Below, one piece after another: positions 27,082 to 38,210 of a stretch of 64,000 nt of DNA. Made by a program: the position numbers and the translations under genes. How positions within the stretch are numbered: the stretch's first letter is position 1; each line of letters begins with the position of its first letter. Source of the DNA: Streptomyces sp. NBC_00443 (lineage in GTDB: Bacteria > Actinomycetota > Actinomycetes > Streptomycetales > Streptomycetaceae); NCBI RefSeq assembly GCF_036014175.1, contig NZ_CP107917.1:2604001-2668000 (forward strand), given 5' to 3'. A model generated the notes under the pieces. That model saw only the letters and a program-made list of their open reading frames with translations. It was not told where the DNA came from and made no database searches.

Positions 27082-28050
27082 TCAGCGGGTCTGCGCCGCC
27101 TTGATCCGCTGCCGGCGCCACAGCACCAGCGGCACGGCACCTGCGAGCGCAAGGCCCTGCGGGGCGACCGTCAGAGCGGCGGAACGGGCGCTCAGATTCT
27201 GTTCGAAGGTGTCCGGAACCGGCAGGTTGTCCCAGCGGTTGATCGGCCAGGCGATCACGATGGCGCGGCCGACGACCTCCTTGACGGGGACCATGCCGTG
27301 GTTCTTGTCGGACTGGTTGTAGCGCGAGTCCCGGGAGTTCTGCCGGTGATCGCCCATGACCCAGATCTTGCCCTCGGGGACCTTGACCTTGAACTGGCCG
27401 CCCTGGTCGTCCTGGCTGCAGGGGGTGTTGCCCGGGTAGACGTACGGCTCGTTCAGCGCCTTGCCGTTGACCATCAGCGGGCCGGTGCCCTCGCATTGGA
27501 TCGTGTCGCCGCCGACGCCCACGACGCGCTTGATGAGGTCCTTCTCCTCCGCGGACGGCATCAGGCCGATCCAGCTGAGGAAGGTCTGCAGGGCGTTGGG
27601 GTCGGGAGTGGGCTCACCGGCCAGCCACTGGTCGGGGTCGTGGAACACGACGACCTCGCCGCGCTCGGGCTCGGAGCCGAACCAGGGGGTGAGCTTGTCG
27701 ACCAGGACACGGTCACCCTGCTGGAGGGTGTTCTGCATCGAGTCGGAGGGGATCGAGAACGCCTGCACCAGGAACGTCTTGATCAGCAGCGCGAGGACGA
27801 GCGCGATACCGATCAGGATGGGCAGCTCCTTCCAGAAGGAGCGCTGCTTCTTCGACTGGGGGGAGGCCCCGCCCGACCCCTGACCGTCGGTCGGCGGCCG
27901 CCCGCCGGACCCTTCGCCGTCGCCGGCCGCTCCGGGGTCATTCCCGGAGGTCACGGCGCCGTCCGCGGCCGGGTCGGCTGCGCCCACGGGGCGTCCGCGG
28001 TGCTCCTCGCCGTCGTGCCCGGATCGTGCGCCAACCGCCACATCCCCCAC
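27082..28050 (-). CDS. sipY: Type I signal peptidase (SipY-like)
   Basis: 322 residues. A Gly/Ser/Pro-rich cytoplasmic extension of about 70 residues comes before the membrane anchor LPILIGIALVLALLIKTFLV. The catalytic serine is in SIPSDSMQNTL, the catalytic lysine in DLIKRVVGVGGD, and box E is VMGDHRQNSRDSR. A C-terminal membrane helix is predicted. GTG at 28050 has GAGGAG 5 nt upstream. The 5' end overlaps the sipX reading frame by 113 nt. Confidence 0.94.
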   Translation of the reverse strand: MGDVAVGARSGHDGEEHRGRPVGAADPAADGAVTSGNDPGAAGDGEGSGGRPPTDGQGSGGASPQSKKQRSFWKELPILIGIALVLALLIKTFLVQAFSIPSDSMQNTLQQGDRVLVDKLTPWFGSEPERGEVVVFHDPDQWLAGEPTPDPNALQTFLSWIGLMPSAEEKDLIKRVVGVGGDTIQCEGTGPLMVNGKALNEPYVYPGNTPCSQDDQGGQFKVKVPEGKIWVMGDHRQNSRDSRYNQSDKNHGMVPVKEVVGRAIVIAWPINRWDNLPVPDTFEQNLSARSAALTVAPQGLALAGAVPLVLWRRQRIKAAQTR

Positions 28051-29029
28051 GCCAACTCCTCACTCTGTGCCGCTGCCTGCCCGAGAGACGGTGCAGGCCC
28101 ACCACTCCCATAACGAGCGGGAGTTCCGCAGGGCTCGGGAGCTGAATCGTTCCGATCGATTCGTCGGAAGCAACCCTATGCGACTGCTGGGCGGCCGCGG
28201 TCGACCCGGTCGCCGCGTCGGACACCGATGCGTAAGTTTTAGGTTCCTCGAGTGAGTTCCAGTGACCGAAGGGCCAGGCGATGACCATGGCCCGTCCCAC
28301 GACCTCGGTCTCGGAGACCGTGCCGCCGTAGCCCTGGTTCTGGTGTGCGCGGGAGTCCGCGGAGTTGGCGCGGTGGTCGCCCATCACCCACAGCCGGCCC
28401 TGCGGGACGGTGATGTCGAACTTCGAGTCGGAGGGGGCGTTGCCGGGATAGAGATAGTCCTCGTTCAGGGGAACGCCGTTGACGGTGACTCGCCCTTGCG
28501 TGTCACAGCACTTGACGCGGTCGCCGCCGACGCCGACCACGCGCTTGATGAGGTCCTTCTCGTCCTCGGACGGCAGCAGGCCGATGAAGGTGAGCGCCTC
28601 CTTGACCTGCTTGATGACGACGGGGTCCTCCTTCTGCACCGTCGTCTGCTCGTCCTGGAGCCAGCCGCCGGGGTCCTTGAAGACGACGACGTCCCCGCGT
28701 TGCGGCTCGGAGCCGAACCAGGGGGTGAGCTTGTCGACCAGGACACGGTCGCCGATCTGGATCGTCTGCTCCATCGAGCCGGACGGGATCACGAAGGCCT
28801 GCACGAGGAACGTCTTCAGGACCAGCGCTATGAGGACAGCGACGCCGACGAGGAGGGGTATCTCCTTGATCGCGGAGCGCCTGCGGCGGCGCTTGACCTT
28901 GCGCTGGAGCTTGCGCCGCTCCGCGCGGGTACGACCGCCGGCGGGGCTGGCGGCGCGCCGGGCACCGGTGGGCAGCAGATTCTCGGCGGGGCTGCTCGGG
29001 ACGCCGCGCGGTTTGCCACGGTTACCCAT
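27938..29029 (-). CDS. sipX: Type I signal peptidase (SipX-like)
   Basis: 363 residues. Basic N-terminal region (KVKRRRRRS), membrane anchor, serine in VIPSGSMEQTI, lysine in DLIKRVVGVGGD, and VMGDHRANSADSR. The last 60 or so residues (from LHRLSGRQRHRVRSW) are strongly basic and are read through the ribosome binding site and first codons of sipY in another frame. This tail makes the protein longer than I expect for SipX (about 320). ATG at 29029 overlaps the sipW stop by 8 nt. Confidence 0.9.
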   Translation of the reverse strand: MGNRGKPRGVPSSPAENLLPTGARRAASPAGGRTRAERRKLQRKVKRRRRRSAIKEIPLLVGVAVLIALVLKTFLVQAFVIPSGSMEQTIQIGDRVLVDKLTPWFGSEPQRGDVVVFKDPGGWLQDEQTTVQKEDPVVIKQVKEALTFIGLLPSEDEKDLIKRVVGVGGDRVKCCDTQGRVTVNGVPLNEDYLYPGNAPSDSKFDITVPQGRLWVMGDHRANSADSRAHQNQGYGGTVSETEVVGRAMVIAWPFGHWNSLEEPKTYASVSDAATGSTAAAQQSHRVASDESIGTIQLPSPAELPLVMGVVGLHRLSGRQRHRVRSWRGGCGGWRTIRARRRGAPRTPRGRSRPGRGRRRDLRE

Positions 29030-29738
29030 GCGCGCCCTCCGCTGCGGGCACGCGCGCGTAGGCGTCCGTACGGTCCAGGCGGGTCCAGTGGGCGGTCGGC
29101 CATACGATCCAGTCGACGCGGCCGATGACGTCGTCGAGCGGGATCATGCCGCCGCCGGGCGAGCCGAGATGGTCGCGGGAGTCGCTGGACTCGCTGCGGT
29201 GGTCGCCGAGGAGAAACAGGGCGCCGTCGGGCACGACTACGTCGAAAGGCACCGTGGACGGTCTGTCGCCGGGGTACAGGAACGTCGACTCGTCGACCGA
29301 CCGGCCGTTCACCTGGATCCTCCCCTCGTTGTCACAGCAGACCACGTGGTCTCTCCCCACACCCACAACGCGCTTGACGTAGTCCGCATCCCCGAAGTAC
29401 CCAGTTCCGTCGAACACGACAACATCGCCGCGTCGCGGCTCGGCACCGAAACGGTACGCCAACTTATTTACGAGAACGCGGTCGCCGATCCTCAATCCGG
29501 ACTCCATGGATCCGCTGGGAATCTCGAACGGCCGTAGCACGAACGTGTTGAGCAGCAGCAGAAAGACCAGGAAGACCAGCAGGGTCAGGCTGATCCGTCC
29601 GCCCGGGACCCATTCGGTGATCCGCGACACCAACGCGAAGCGCGACCGTCCCTCCTGACCCTCGGTGTCCGAGATCGCCTCGGATTCGGAAGGGCGGGAG
29701 GAGCGGTCGCGCTCCGTCGGCTGTGCTTCGGTGTCCAT
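29022..29738 (-). CDS. sipW: Type I signal peptidase (SipW-like)
   Basis: 238 residues. Single N-terminal membrane anchor (ISLTLLVFLVFLLLLNTFVL), catalytic serine in EIPSGSMESGL, catalytic lysine in DYVKRVVGVGRD, and box LLGDHRSESSDSR. Unlike the other three, no C-terminal membrane segment is apparent. First of the sip cluster, downstream of rplS. Confidence 0.93.
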   Translation of the reverse strand: MDTEAQPTERDRSSRPSESEAISDTEGQEGRSRFALVSRITEWVPGGRISLTLLVFLVFLLLLNTFVLRPFEIPSGSMESGLRIGDRVLVNKLAYRFGAEPRRGDVVVFDGTGYFGDADYVKRVVGVGRDHVVCCDNEGRIQVNGRSVDESTFLYPGDRPSTVPFDVVVPDGALFLLGDHRSESSDSRDHLGSPGGGMIPLDDVIGRVDWIVWPTAHWTRLDRTDAYARVPAAEGAHG

Positions 29739-29798
29739 CGGGGCCAGATGTTATCCGGCCCCGCCAGGGACCCCCGCGGGGGCGAGCCCCCGAAGCGC

Positions 29799-30149
29799 TC
29801 AGTTCTCGCGCTTCTCCTTGATCTTCGCCGCCTTGCCGCGCAGGTCACGCAGGTAGTACAGCTTGGCGCGACGCACGTCACCGCGGGTGACGAGCTCGAT
29901 CTTCTCGACGATCGGGGTGTGCACCGGGAAGGTGCGCTCGACGCCGACGGAGAAGGAGACCTTGCGGACCGTGAAGGTCTCGCGAACGCCGGCGCCCTGG
30001 CGGCGGATCACAACGCCCTTGAACTGCTGCACACGGGAGCGGTTGCCCTCGATGACGCGGACGTGGACGTTGACGGTGTCGCCCGGGCGGAAGGCCGGGA
30101 CGTCACTGCGCAGCGACGCGGAGTCGACGGAGTCGAGCAGGTGAGACAT
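29799..30149 (-). CDS. rplS: 50S ribosomal protein L19
   Basis: 116 residues. Typical L19: [40 protein letters not shown], then [19 protein letters not shown]. The ATG at 30149 starts MSHLLDSVD, as in other streptomycetes. It ends the rpsP-khpA-rimM-trmD-rplS translation block. Confidence 0.97.
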   Translation of the reverse strand: MSHLLDSVDSASLRSDVPAFRPGDTVNVHVRVIEGNRSRVQQFKGVVIRRQGAGVRETFTVRKVSFSVGVERTFPVHTPIVEKIELVTRGDVRRAKLYYLRDLRGKAAKIKEKREN

Positions 30150-30283
30150 TTCGTCTGCTTTCTTCGCCCATGCCACAGGTCATAGGCGGGAGATAGGTTC
30201 TTCGTGAGGATGCTGTTCGCGTCGGGGCGAGCGTCGTGTCCCCCTGTGGCAGGGGCGCATGCCGGACGGCGCACAACAGCGGC

Positions 30284-31117
30284 CTATTGTTCCACGCCCT
30301 CGGTCCTGCGCCAAAATCGGCCGAACCGCTCCCCCTCCGGGTCGGGCATCCAGCCCAGGATGGAGAGCATCTCGCGGTCCTTCTTGTCGAAGGCCTTGGG
30401 GTCGCAACGCTCGATCAGGTCAGGCCGGTTGGCCGTCGTACGCCTGAGGGCCTCGTCACGCCGCCAGCGGGCGATCTTGCCGTGGTGGCCGCTGAGCAGC
30501 ACGTCGGGGATGTCCCGGCCGCGCCATTCGGGCGGCTTGGTGTAGACGGGGCCTTCCAGGAGGCTCGCCATCGCGCCGGGCGCGAAGGAGTCGTCCCGGT
30601 GGGACTCGGCGTTGCCCAGGACGCCGGGCAGCAGGCGTGCCACGGCCTCGGTGATGACCAGTACGGCGGCCTCACCGCCGGCGAGGACGTAGTCGCCGAT
30701 GGACACCTCGTGCACCGGCATACGGGTCGCGTACTCGTCGATGACCCGGCGGTCGATGCCCTCGTAGCGGGCCGGCGTGAAGATCAGCCAGGGCCGCTCG
30801 GAGAGTTCGACGGCGAGTTCCTGGGTGAAGGGGCGGCCGCTGGGGGTGGGGACGATCAGGCAGGGCCCGCGGGAGCCCGTCTCGTAGCCGTCGGCCAGGA
30901 CGGAGTCGAGTGCGTTGCCCCAGGGGTCGGTCTTCATGACCATGCCGGGGCCGCCGCCGTACGGGGTGTCGTCGACCGTGTTGTGGCGGTCGTACGTCCA
31001 GGTACGCAGGTCGTGCACCTGGACGTTCAGCTGCCCACGCGCGCGTGCCTTGCCGACGAGGGAGACGTTCAGGGGTTCCAGGTACTCGGGAAAGATCGTG
31101 ACGACGTCGAGCCGCAT
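30284..31117 (-). CDS. trmD: tRNA (guanine-N1)-methyltransferase TrmD
   Basis: 277 residues. It methylates G37 of tRNAs next to the anticodon and prevents frameshifting. It begins with the standard [13 protein letters not shown]. The deep-trefoil-knot SAM site is in YVLAGGEAAVLVITEAVARL. The start shares one base with the rimM stop, so the two are translationally coupled. Confidence 0.97.
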   Translation of the reverse strand: MRLDVVTIFPEYLEPLNVSLVGKARARGQLNVQVHDLRTWTYDRHNTVDDTPYGGGPGMVMKTDPWGNALDSVLADGYETGSRGPCLIVPTPSGRPFTQELAVELSERPWLIFTPARYEGIDRRVIDEYATRMPVHEVSIGDYVLAGGEAAVLVITEAVARLLPGVLGNAESHRDDSFAPGAMASLLEGPVYTKPPEWRGRDIPDVLLSGHHGKIARWRRDEALRRTTANRPDLIERCDPKAFDKKDREMLSILGWMPDPEGERFGRFWRRTEGVEQ

Positions 31118-31668
31118 CAGCCCTCGGCCTCCGCGTCGCGAGAGGAGGCGATCTCCGCGTTGTCGTCGATCAGACCCGGGGGCGGGGTGATGACGGCGCG
31201 CTGCTCCTCCAGGTCGATCTCGGTGACGATGGCCTCGACGAAGGGGATCATCACCTCGCTCCCGTCGGGCCGCTCCACGATGAAGAGGTCCTGGGACGGC
31301 AGGTGCGAGATCTCGGTGATACGACCGACCTCGACACCGTCCGCGGTCACCACGTCGAGGTCCATGAGCTGGTGGTCGTAGTACTCGTCCTCTTCCTCGG
31401 GCAGCTCGTCCGGGTCGATCTCCGCGATGAGGAGGGTGTTGCGCAGCGCCTCGGCGCCGGTGCGGTCCTTGACCCCCTCGAAGCGCAGGAGGAGGCGGCC
31501 GCTGTGGACGCGGCCGGTCTCGATGGTGAGCGGCCCGGTGGCGGCCGGGTCGGTGGCCAGGACGGCGCCGGGGGCGAGCCGCAGCTCCGGCTCGTCGGTG
31601 CGAACCTCGACGGTGACCTCGCCCTTGATGCCGTGGGCGCGGCCGATCCGTGCGACTACCAGCTGCAC
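31117..31668 (-). CDS. rimM: 16S rRNA processing protein RimM
   Basis: 183 residues. Assembly factor for the 30S head that binds S19. The N-terminal domain begins [20 protein letters not shown]; the C-terminal PRC-barrel contains [20 protein letters not shown] and [17 protein letters not shown]. Couples to trmD by a one-base overlap. Confidence 0.96.
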   Translation of the reverse strand: MQLVVARIGRAHGIKGEVTVEVRTDEPELRLAPGAVLATDPAATGPLTIETGRVHSGRLLLRFEGVKDRTGAEALRNTLLIAEIDPDELPEEEDEYYDHQLMDLDVVTADGVEVGRITEISHLPSQDLFIVERPDGSEVMIPFVEAIVTEIDLEEQRAVITPPPGLIDDNAEIASSRDAEAEG

Positions 31669-31784
31669 TGTGCTTGCTCTCCTGTCATGCGACTGGCCGT
31701 ACGACGGCCATGAACCGGCGTACGACTACGGGCCGGGGACGGCCCAGTGGCCCTCCCCGGCCCGAGCCGGTGCTGCGTTCGGCG

Positions 31785-32024
31785 TCAGCGGACGTGGTCC
31801 ACGTCGACGAGGTCGACACGGACACCGCGGCCGCCGATGGCGCCCACGACGGTGCGCAGAGCGCGTGCGGTACGGCCGTTGCGGCCGATCACCTTACCGA
31901 GGTCGTCGGGGTGGACCCGGACCTCCAGCACACGCCCGCGACGCAGGTCACGCGAGGCGACCTGCACATCGTCCGGGTTGTCGACGATGCCCTTCACGAG
32001 GTGCTCGAGAGCCTCCTCGAGCAT
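31785..32024 (-). CDS. khpA: KH-domain RNA-binding protein KhpA
   Basis: 79 residues, a single KH domain with the GxxG loop in KVIGRNGRTARALRTVV. Small RNA-binding protein encoded between rpsP and rimM in many Gram-positive bacteria; in others it partners KhpB/EloR and affects cell division. It begins 2 bp after the rpsP stop. Confidence 0.95.
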   Translation of the reverse strand: MLEEALEHLVKGIVDNPDDVQVASRDLRRGRVLEVRVHPDDLGKVIGRNGRTARALRTVVGAIGGRGVRVDLVDVDHVR

Positions 32025-32026
32025 GC

Positions 32027-32446
32027 TCAGGCCTCGGCCGACGCGGACTCGGCGCCGGCCTCGTCCTTCTTCTCCGCCTTCTTCTTCTGGGTGATCGCCT
32101 CACCCTTGCCCTCGTCCTCGCCACTGAGGGCCTCGAACGTCGGGCGCGCCTTCTTCGGCTCGGCGACGAGCAGCGGAGCCGGGGCGGGCTCGCCCTTGTA
32201 CTTCTGCCAGTCGCCGGTCTTCTTCAGAATGGCGAGGACGGGCTCGGTCGGCTGGGCGCCGACACCGAGCCAGTACGCCACGCGCTCGGCGTCGACCTCC
32301 ATCACCGACGGGTTGTACGTCGGGTGGTACTTGCCGATCTCCTCGATCGCACGGCCGTCACGGCGGGTGCGGGAGTCGGCGACGACGATGCGGTAGTGAG
32401 GCGAACGGATCTTGCCCAGACGCTTCAGCTTGATCTTGACTGCCAC
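32027..32446 (-). CDS. rpsP: 30S ribosomal protein S16
   Basis: 139 residues. Conserved core [20 protein letters not shown] and [18 protein letters not shown], plus the actinobacterial acidic/Lys C-terminal extension from about residue 95. GTG start at 32446. First gene of the block leading to rplS. Confidence 0.97.
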   Translation of the reverse strand: MAVKIKLKRLGKIRSPHYRIVVADSRTRRDGRAIEEIGKYHPTYNPSVMEVDAERVAYWLGVGAQPTEPVLAILKKTGDWQKYKGEPAPAPLLVAEPKKARPTFEALSGEDEGKGEAITQKKKAEKKDEAGAESASAEA

Positions 32447-32804
32447 GGGAGTGGGTTCTCCTGGTTTTGACGTGGTTGGGCACGGCGAGATGGCCGCGTG
32501 GGGTTGCGGTACCCGAGTGCCCGATGGACGCGTCAGCCGGAGGCGAGAGGGTTCCTGTGCGGCTGTCGAGTACAGCTAGCCATTGTGCCACACCCTGCGG
32601 GGCGCTTTTGAGCCGAGGGGTGGGGAGGGTGCCCGGACATGCCTGAGAGGCACCCGGCGACACGGATGCCGTCGGGTGGGGCGCGCAGCCCGGCGCTGGT
32701 GGGGTGCCGTCGATACGGCCGATACGACTGCGCAACGGCACCCCGGCGTCGACGCCACGTACTGAACCGGCAGCCACGAGATGCCGGTGTCCGACGAGGC
32801 GTCG
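32447..32804. other. rpsP upstream region
   Basis: 358 bp without a gene. On the minus strand it carries the end of transcription of the SprT-like gene and the rpsP leader. A 10-bp inverted repeat (32701-32710 with 32735-32744, GGGGTGCCGT and its complement) is the likely terminator. No clear -35/-10 pair was found by eye. Confidence 0.5.
32701..32744 (-). terminator. Hairpin after the SprT-like gene
   Basis: GGGGTGCCGT (32701-32710) pairs exactly with 32735-32744, about 60 bp beyond the SprT-like stop. GC-rich and without a U-run. Confidence 0.5.
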
Positions 32805-33401
32805 CTACGCCGCTCCGACCACCTCGGGAATCCGGAACGGCTTCCCGCAGCCGCCGCACACGATCGGGGCCTGCGCCAGCACCGACGGGACGACCCGGAC
32901 GTTACGGCCGCAGTCGCAGACCGCCTTGACGCGGACGCCGCCCCCGGAGGAGCCGTGGCGGGCCGCCGGGCCCCGGAAGGTCCTGCTCGTGTCGGCGGAG
33001 GTGGCCGCCGTGTGGGCCTTCAGGGCGCGCTGGAGGCGTTCGATGGTCGGGCGGTAGCGGCGCTTGGCCTCGGGGTTGAGCGTGACCAGGGAGAAACCGC
33101 TGCTCGGGTGCGGCTCCTCGGGGTGGTCCAGGCCCAGCTCCTCGGCGACGGCGAGGAATCTGCGGTTGTGGTAGCGGCCGGCCCGGGAGGTGTCGCGGAC
33201 GCCGCGCGCGGCGGCGATGCCATGGACTGCCTCATGAAGCAGTCGCTCGAAGGAGAGCTCGTGACCGCACGCGGACGACGACTCCCCGATCAGGGACTCT
33301 GGCGCGGCGAGATCCGGCAGCTCGGGGTGGTACCGCTGAATGTCGGCCCACGCCTGCGCCAGTTCTGCGGCGAGTACAGGTGGTGTCTGTGTCGTGCTCA
33401 C
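32805..33401 (-). CDS. SprT-like zinc protein
   Basis: 198 residues. FERLLHEAVHGIAAARG holds an H-E-x-x-H zinc-peptidase motif, followed by a probable third ligand region RAGRYHNRRF. The C-terminus has a CDCGRNVRV ... CGGCGKPF zinc ribbon. The layout (SprT-like metalloprotease domain plus zinc ribbon) resembles SprT/Spartan proteins, but no target can be given. GTG at 33401 chosen because the family-like part begins there. It is separate from the neighbouring translation genes. Confidence 0.7.
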   Translation of the reverse strand: MSTTQTPPVLAAELAQAWADIQRYHPELPDLAAPESLIGESSSACGHELSFERLLHEAVHGIAAARGVRDTSRAGRYHNRRFLAVAEELGLDHPEEPHPSSGFSLVTLNPEAKRRYRPTIERLQRALKAHTAATSADTSRTFRGPAARHGSSGGGVRVKAVCDCGRNVRVVPSVLAQAPIVCGGCGKPFRIPEVVGAA

Positions 33402-33661
33402 GTAATGACAACGAGCCGGGGTGCCGCTGTGTTCCGATTCCGGGGCATCCCAAATAATTTGCACGTACCCGTCAGTTCCGAATGATGCGCCCGGACGAGG
33501 GCGGGTGCGCTGATCTGCGGAGAAGCCTCACAGCTCATACCAAGCCGGTGCGTAGTCTGACGTACGCCCCGGCGCGTACGCCCCGTCCACGCGCCGGTGC
33601 GACTGTGGTCCGCGAATGCGCAAGAGGCGTTTCGGCCGCTCTCGTTCCACACGGCGTCGTC

Positions 33662-35077
33662 TCAGTATGCGCGCGCCACGACGGCGACGTTACCGGGTGC
33701 TTCTTCGGCGTCCGGCACCGACCCGTCCTCGGCGACCAGACACCGCACGGTCACCGCGTGCTCGGCCAGCCTGGCCTCGCCCTCTTCGCCGAGAGTCGCC
33801 CACGGGATGCGGGCCCAGCCACCGGCGACGGCCGCCTCGACGGCCGCCTCGATCGTCGTCACCTCGGTGGTGCGGGACTCGCGGCGCTCGCGGGCCTGGG
33901 TCAGCAGCAGCGCCTGGTCCTCCTCGAGGACGGCGGGGAGCAGTCGTACAAGATCCTCGATCGCGACCGGCGTCTTGCCGCCGGGGATGCGGCGGGCCAG
34001 CATCGCGGTGCCGTTCTCCAGGTCGCGGGGCCCGACCTCGATGCGGGCGGGCACGCCCTTGAGCTCCCAGTCGACCGCGCGACGGCCGAAGGGGGTGTCG
34101 GTGCGGTCGTCGACGTGGACGCGGATACCGGCCGCCTTCAGCTGGTCGCCGATCTCGCGGACCTTGGCCAGAACCGCCTCGTCGCCCTTGATGGCGAGGA
34201 CGACGGCCTGGATCTGCGCGAGGCGCGGCGGGACCCGCAGGCCGTCGTCGTCGCCGTGCATCATCACCAGGGCGCCGATCATGCGGGTGGTCGAGCCCCA
34301 GGAGGTCTGCCACACCAGTTCCTGGGTGCCGTCCTGCGACAGGTACGAGGTGTTGAAGGCCTTCGCGAAGTTCTGCCCCAGCTCATGGCTGGTGGCCATC
34401 TGCAGCGCCTTGCCGTCGCCCATCATGCCTTCGAGCGTGAGCGTGTTGACGGCGCCTGCGAAGCGCTCCTTGACGGTCTTGCGGCCGGGGACGACGTCCA
34501 TCGCGAGGACGTTCACCATGAAGTCCTCGTAGACCGCGCGGTGGATGTGCGCGGCGAAGTCGCGGGCGTCCTCGTAGGTGGCGTGCGCGGTGTGGCCCTC
34601 CTGCCACAGGAACTCGGTCGTGCGCAGGAAGAGGCGCGGCCTGAGTTCCCAACGGACCACGTTCGCCCACTGGTTGATCAGCAGGGGCAGGTCGCGGTAG
34701 CTCTGCACCCACTTCGAGAAGTAATCGTTGATGATCATCTCGGAGGTGGGGCGGACGACCGCCGGCTCCTCGAGCTCCTTGCCGCCGCCGTGCGTGACGA
34801 CCGCGAGCTCCGGCGCGAAGCCCTCGACGTGGTCCGCCTCGCGCGTGAGATACGACTGCGGGATGAGGAGGGGGAAGTACGCGTTCTGCGTGCCCGTCTC
34901 CTTGATCCGGGAGTCCATCTCGGCCTGCATCCGCTCCCACAGCCCGTACCCGTACGGCCGGATGACCATCGTGCCGCGCACCGGGCCGTTGTCGGCCAGC
35001 TCCGCCTTGGCGATCAGATCCTGGTACCAGCGCGGGAAGTCGTCCGCCCGTGGCGTGAGTACGGGTGCCTTTGCCAT
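33662..35077 (-). CDS. proS: Prolyl-tRNA synthetase, archaeal/eukaryotic-type
   Basis: 471 residues, class II. Motif 2 region ANVVRWELRPRLFLRTTEFL and motif 3 region TRMIGALVMMHGDDDGLRVPPRL are complete. It has no editing INS domain and ends in a short C-terminal domain, as in the type-3 (archaeal/eukaryotic-like) enzymes, unlike the long bacterial ProRS of about 570 residues. ATG at 35077. I recall S. coelicolor also has a long bacterial ProRS elsewhere, so this may be one of two. Confidence 0.92.
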   Translation of the reverse strand: MAKAPVLTPRADDFPRWYQDLIAKAELADNGPVRGTMVIRPYGYGLWERMQAEMDSRIKETGTQNAYFPLLIPQSYLTREADHVEGFAPELAVVTHGGGKELEEPAVVRPTSEMIINDYFSKWVQSYRDLPLLINQWANVVRWELRPRLFLRTTEFLWQEGHTAHATYEDARDFAAHIHRAVYEDFMVNVLAMDVVPGRKTVKERFAGAVNTLTLEGMMGDGKALQMATSHELGQNFAKAFNTSYLSQDGTQELVWQTSWGSTTRMIGALVMMHGDDDGLRVPPRLAQIQAVVLAIKGDEAVLAKVREIGDQLKAAGIRVHVDDRTDTPFGRRAVDWELKGVPARIEVGPRDLENGTAMLARRIPGGKTPVAIEDLVRLLPAVLEEDQALLLTQARERRESRTTEVTTIEAAVEAAVAGGWARIPWATLGEEGEARLAEHAVTVRCLVAEDGSVPDAEEAPGNVAVVARAY

Positions 35078-35276
35078 GGCGCGATGGTACGGGCCCACGT
35101 TGCCGGAATGTGAATTTTGGCCACGAACGCAGGGATGTCACAAGCCGGGCTCCGCGACCCCTGGACGCAGCGGCGGGTGCGGAGTTTCCTGGCATACGGG
35201 GGGGGATGTGAGCGCATGTCACGGGGGCCGATGAATCAGGTACAGCGACAACTCTCGGCGGATTGGGGCGCTTTAG

Positions 35277-36143
35277 ATGACACCTACGCTCGTGCGGCAG
35301 CACCCACCTCATGCGGGCGCGACGCCCCGTGTGAACCCGAGTGCACGCGCGCGTGACTGGTCCGAGATCCAGGAGCGGATGCTGGTTCCGCTCTACGAGG
35401 CCGTCTACGAGCGAGTGGAAGTGGGCGCCGGCACCCGGCTGCTGGGTCTCGGCTGCGGCAGCGGCCTCGCCCTGCTGATGGCGGCGTCCAGAGGCGCGGC
35501 CGTCACCGGTGTCGAGTCCTCCTCCCACGAACGGCTGGCCCTCGCGCGGCAGCGGTTGCTGCCCGAGGCGTGGGGCACACGCGCGCATGGCGAGGCACGG
35601 CTCGTGGACGGCTCGCCCGGCGACCTGGCCGCCGCGGCCGACGCACGGACGCCCGCGTACACGCTGGTGACCGCGTTCGAGCCCATCGGATGCCTGGCGG
35701 GTGACTCGGAAGGGCTCGGTGAGGCGCTCGCGGCCGTGACGCCGCTCGCCGAGCGGGGGGCACCCGTGGTGCTCGCCGGCTGGGGCCCGCCGGAGCGCTG
35801 CGCCACGTCGTCCGTGCTGCGGGTGGCCACCAAGCTGGCCGATCCGCTGCGCAGTACGGGCAGTTGGCGCCCCGCCCTGCGCGACGACCTGGAGGAGGTC
35901 GCCCAGCGCGCGGGCCTCAGGCTCGACGGTTCCGGGCGGGTGGCCTGCCCGTTCGGGTACGCGGACGTCGACAGTGCCGTACGGGGGCTGTTGTCGACGG
36001 GGCTGTTCGACGCGGCGATCGCGGCGACCGACCAGGCCCAGGTGGACAAGGAGGTGACGGAGGCGCTGCATCCGCACCTGCGGCAGGACGGCACGGTGTG
36101 GATGCCGAACGTGTTCCGGTACCTGATCGCCCGCGTGCCCTGA
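35277..36143 (+). CDS. SAM-dependent methyltransferase
   Basis: 288 residues, class I fold. Motif I is RLLGLGCGSGLALLMAASRG and the acidic ribose-binding residue follows in VTGVESSS. Later motifs are seen around LVTAFEPIGCL. The substrate is not evident; similar genes sit beside ftsH in Streptomyces. Convergent with ftsH, ending 3 bp before its stop. Confidence 0.85.
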   Translation: MTPTLVRQHPPHAGATPRVNPSARARDWSEIQERMLVPLYEAVYERVEVGAGTRLLGLGCGSGLALLMAASRGAAVTGVESSSHERLALARQRLLPEAWGTRAHGEARLVDGSPGDLAAAADARTPAYTLVTAFEPIGCLAGDSEGLGEALAAVTPLAERGAPVVLAGWGPPERCATSSVLRVATKLADPLRSTGSWRPALRDDLEEVAQRAGLRLDGSGRVACPFGYADVDSAVRGLLSTGLFDAAIAATDQAQVDKEVTEALHPHLRQDGTVWMPNVFRYLIARVP

Positions 36144-36146
36144 GCC

Positions 36147-38084
<1,938 letters not shown>

Positions 38085-38120
38085 ATCTGGACGTTACGGC
38101 AGATACCGGGCCGTGGCATG

Positions 38121-38158
38121 CGCTGGGGCGCCCCCAGAGCGAGGGGCGCCCCCAGCGA
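38121..38158 (-). terminator. Terminator after ffh
   Basis: A near-perfect long stem built from two inverted GGGGCGCCCCC blocks (38124-38134 and 38143-38153), about 53 bp past the ffh stop and before ftsH. Confidence 0.6.
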
Positions 38159-38210
38159 CGTAGAAGACGGGATGGCCCTACGGGACCGGACAGCCGTCCG
38201 AATCGAACCG

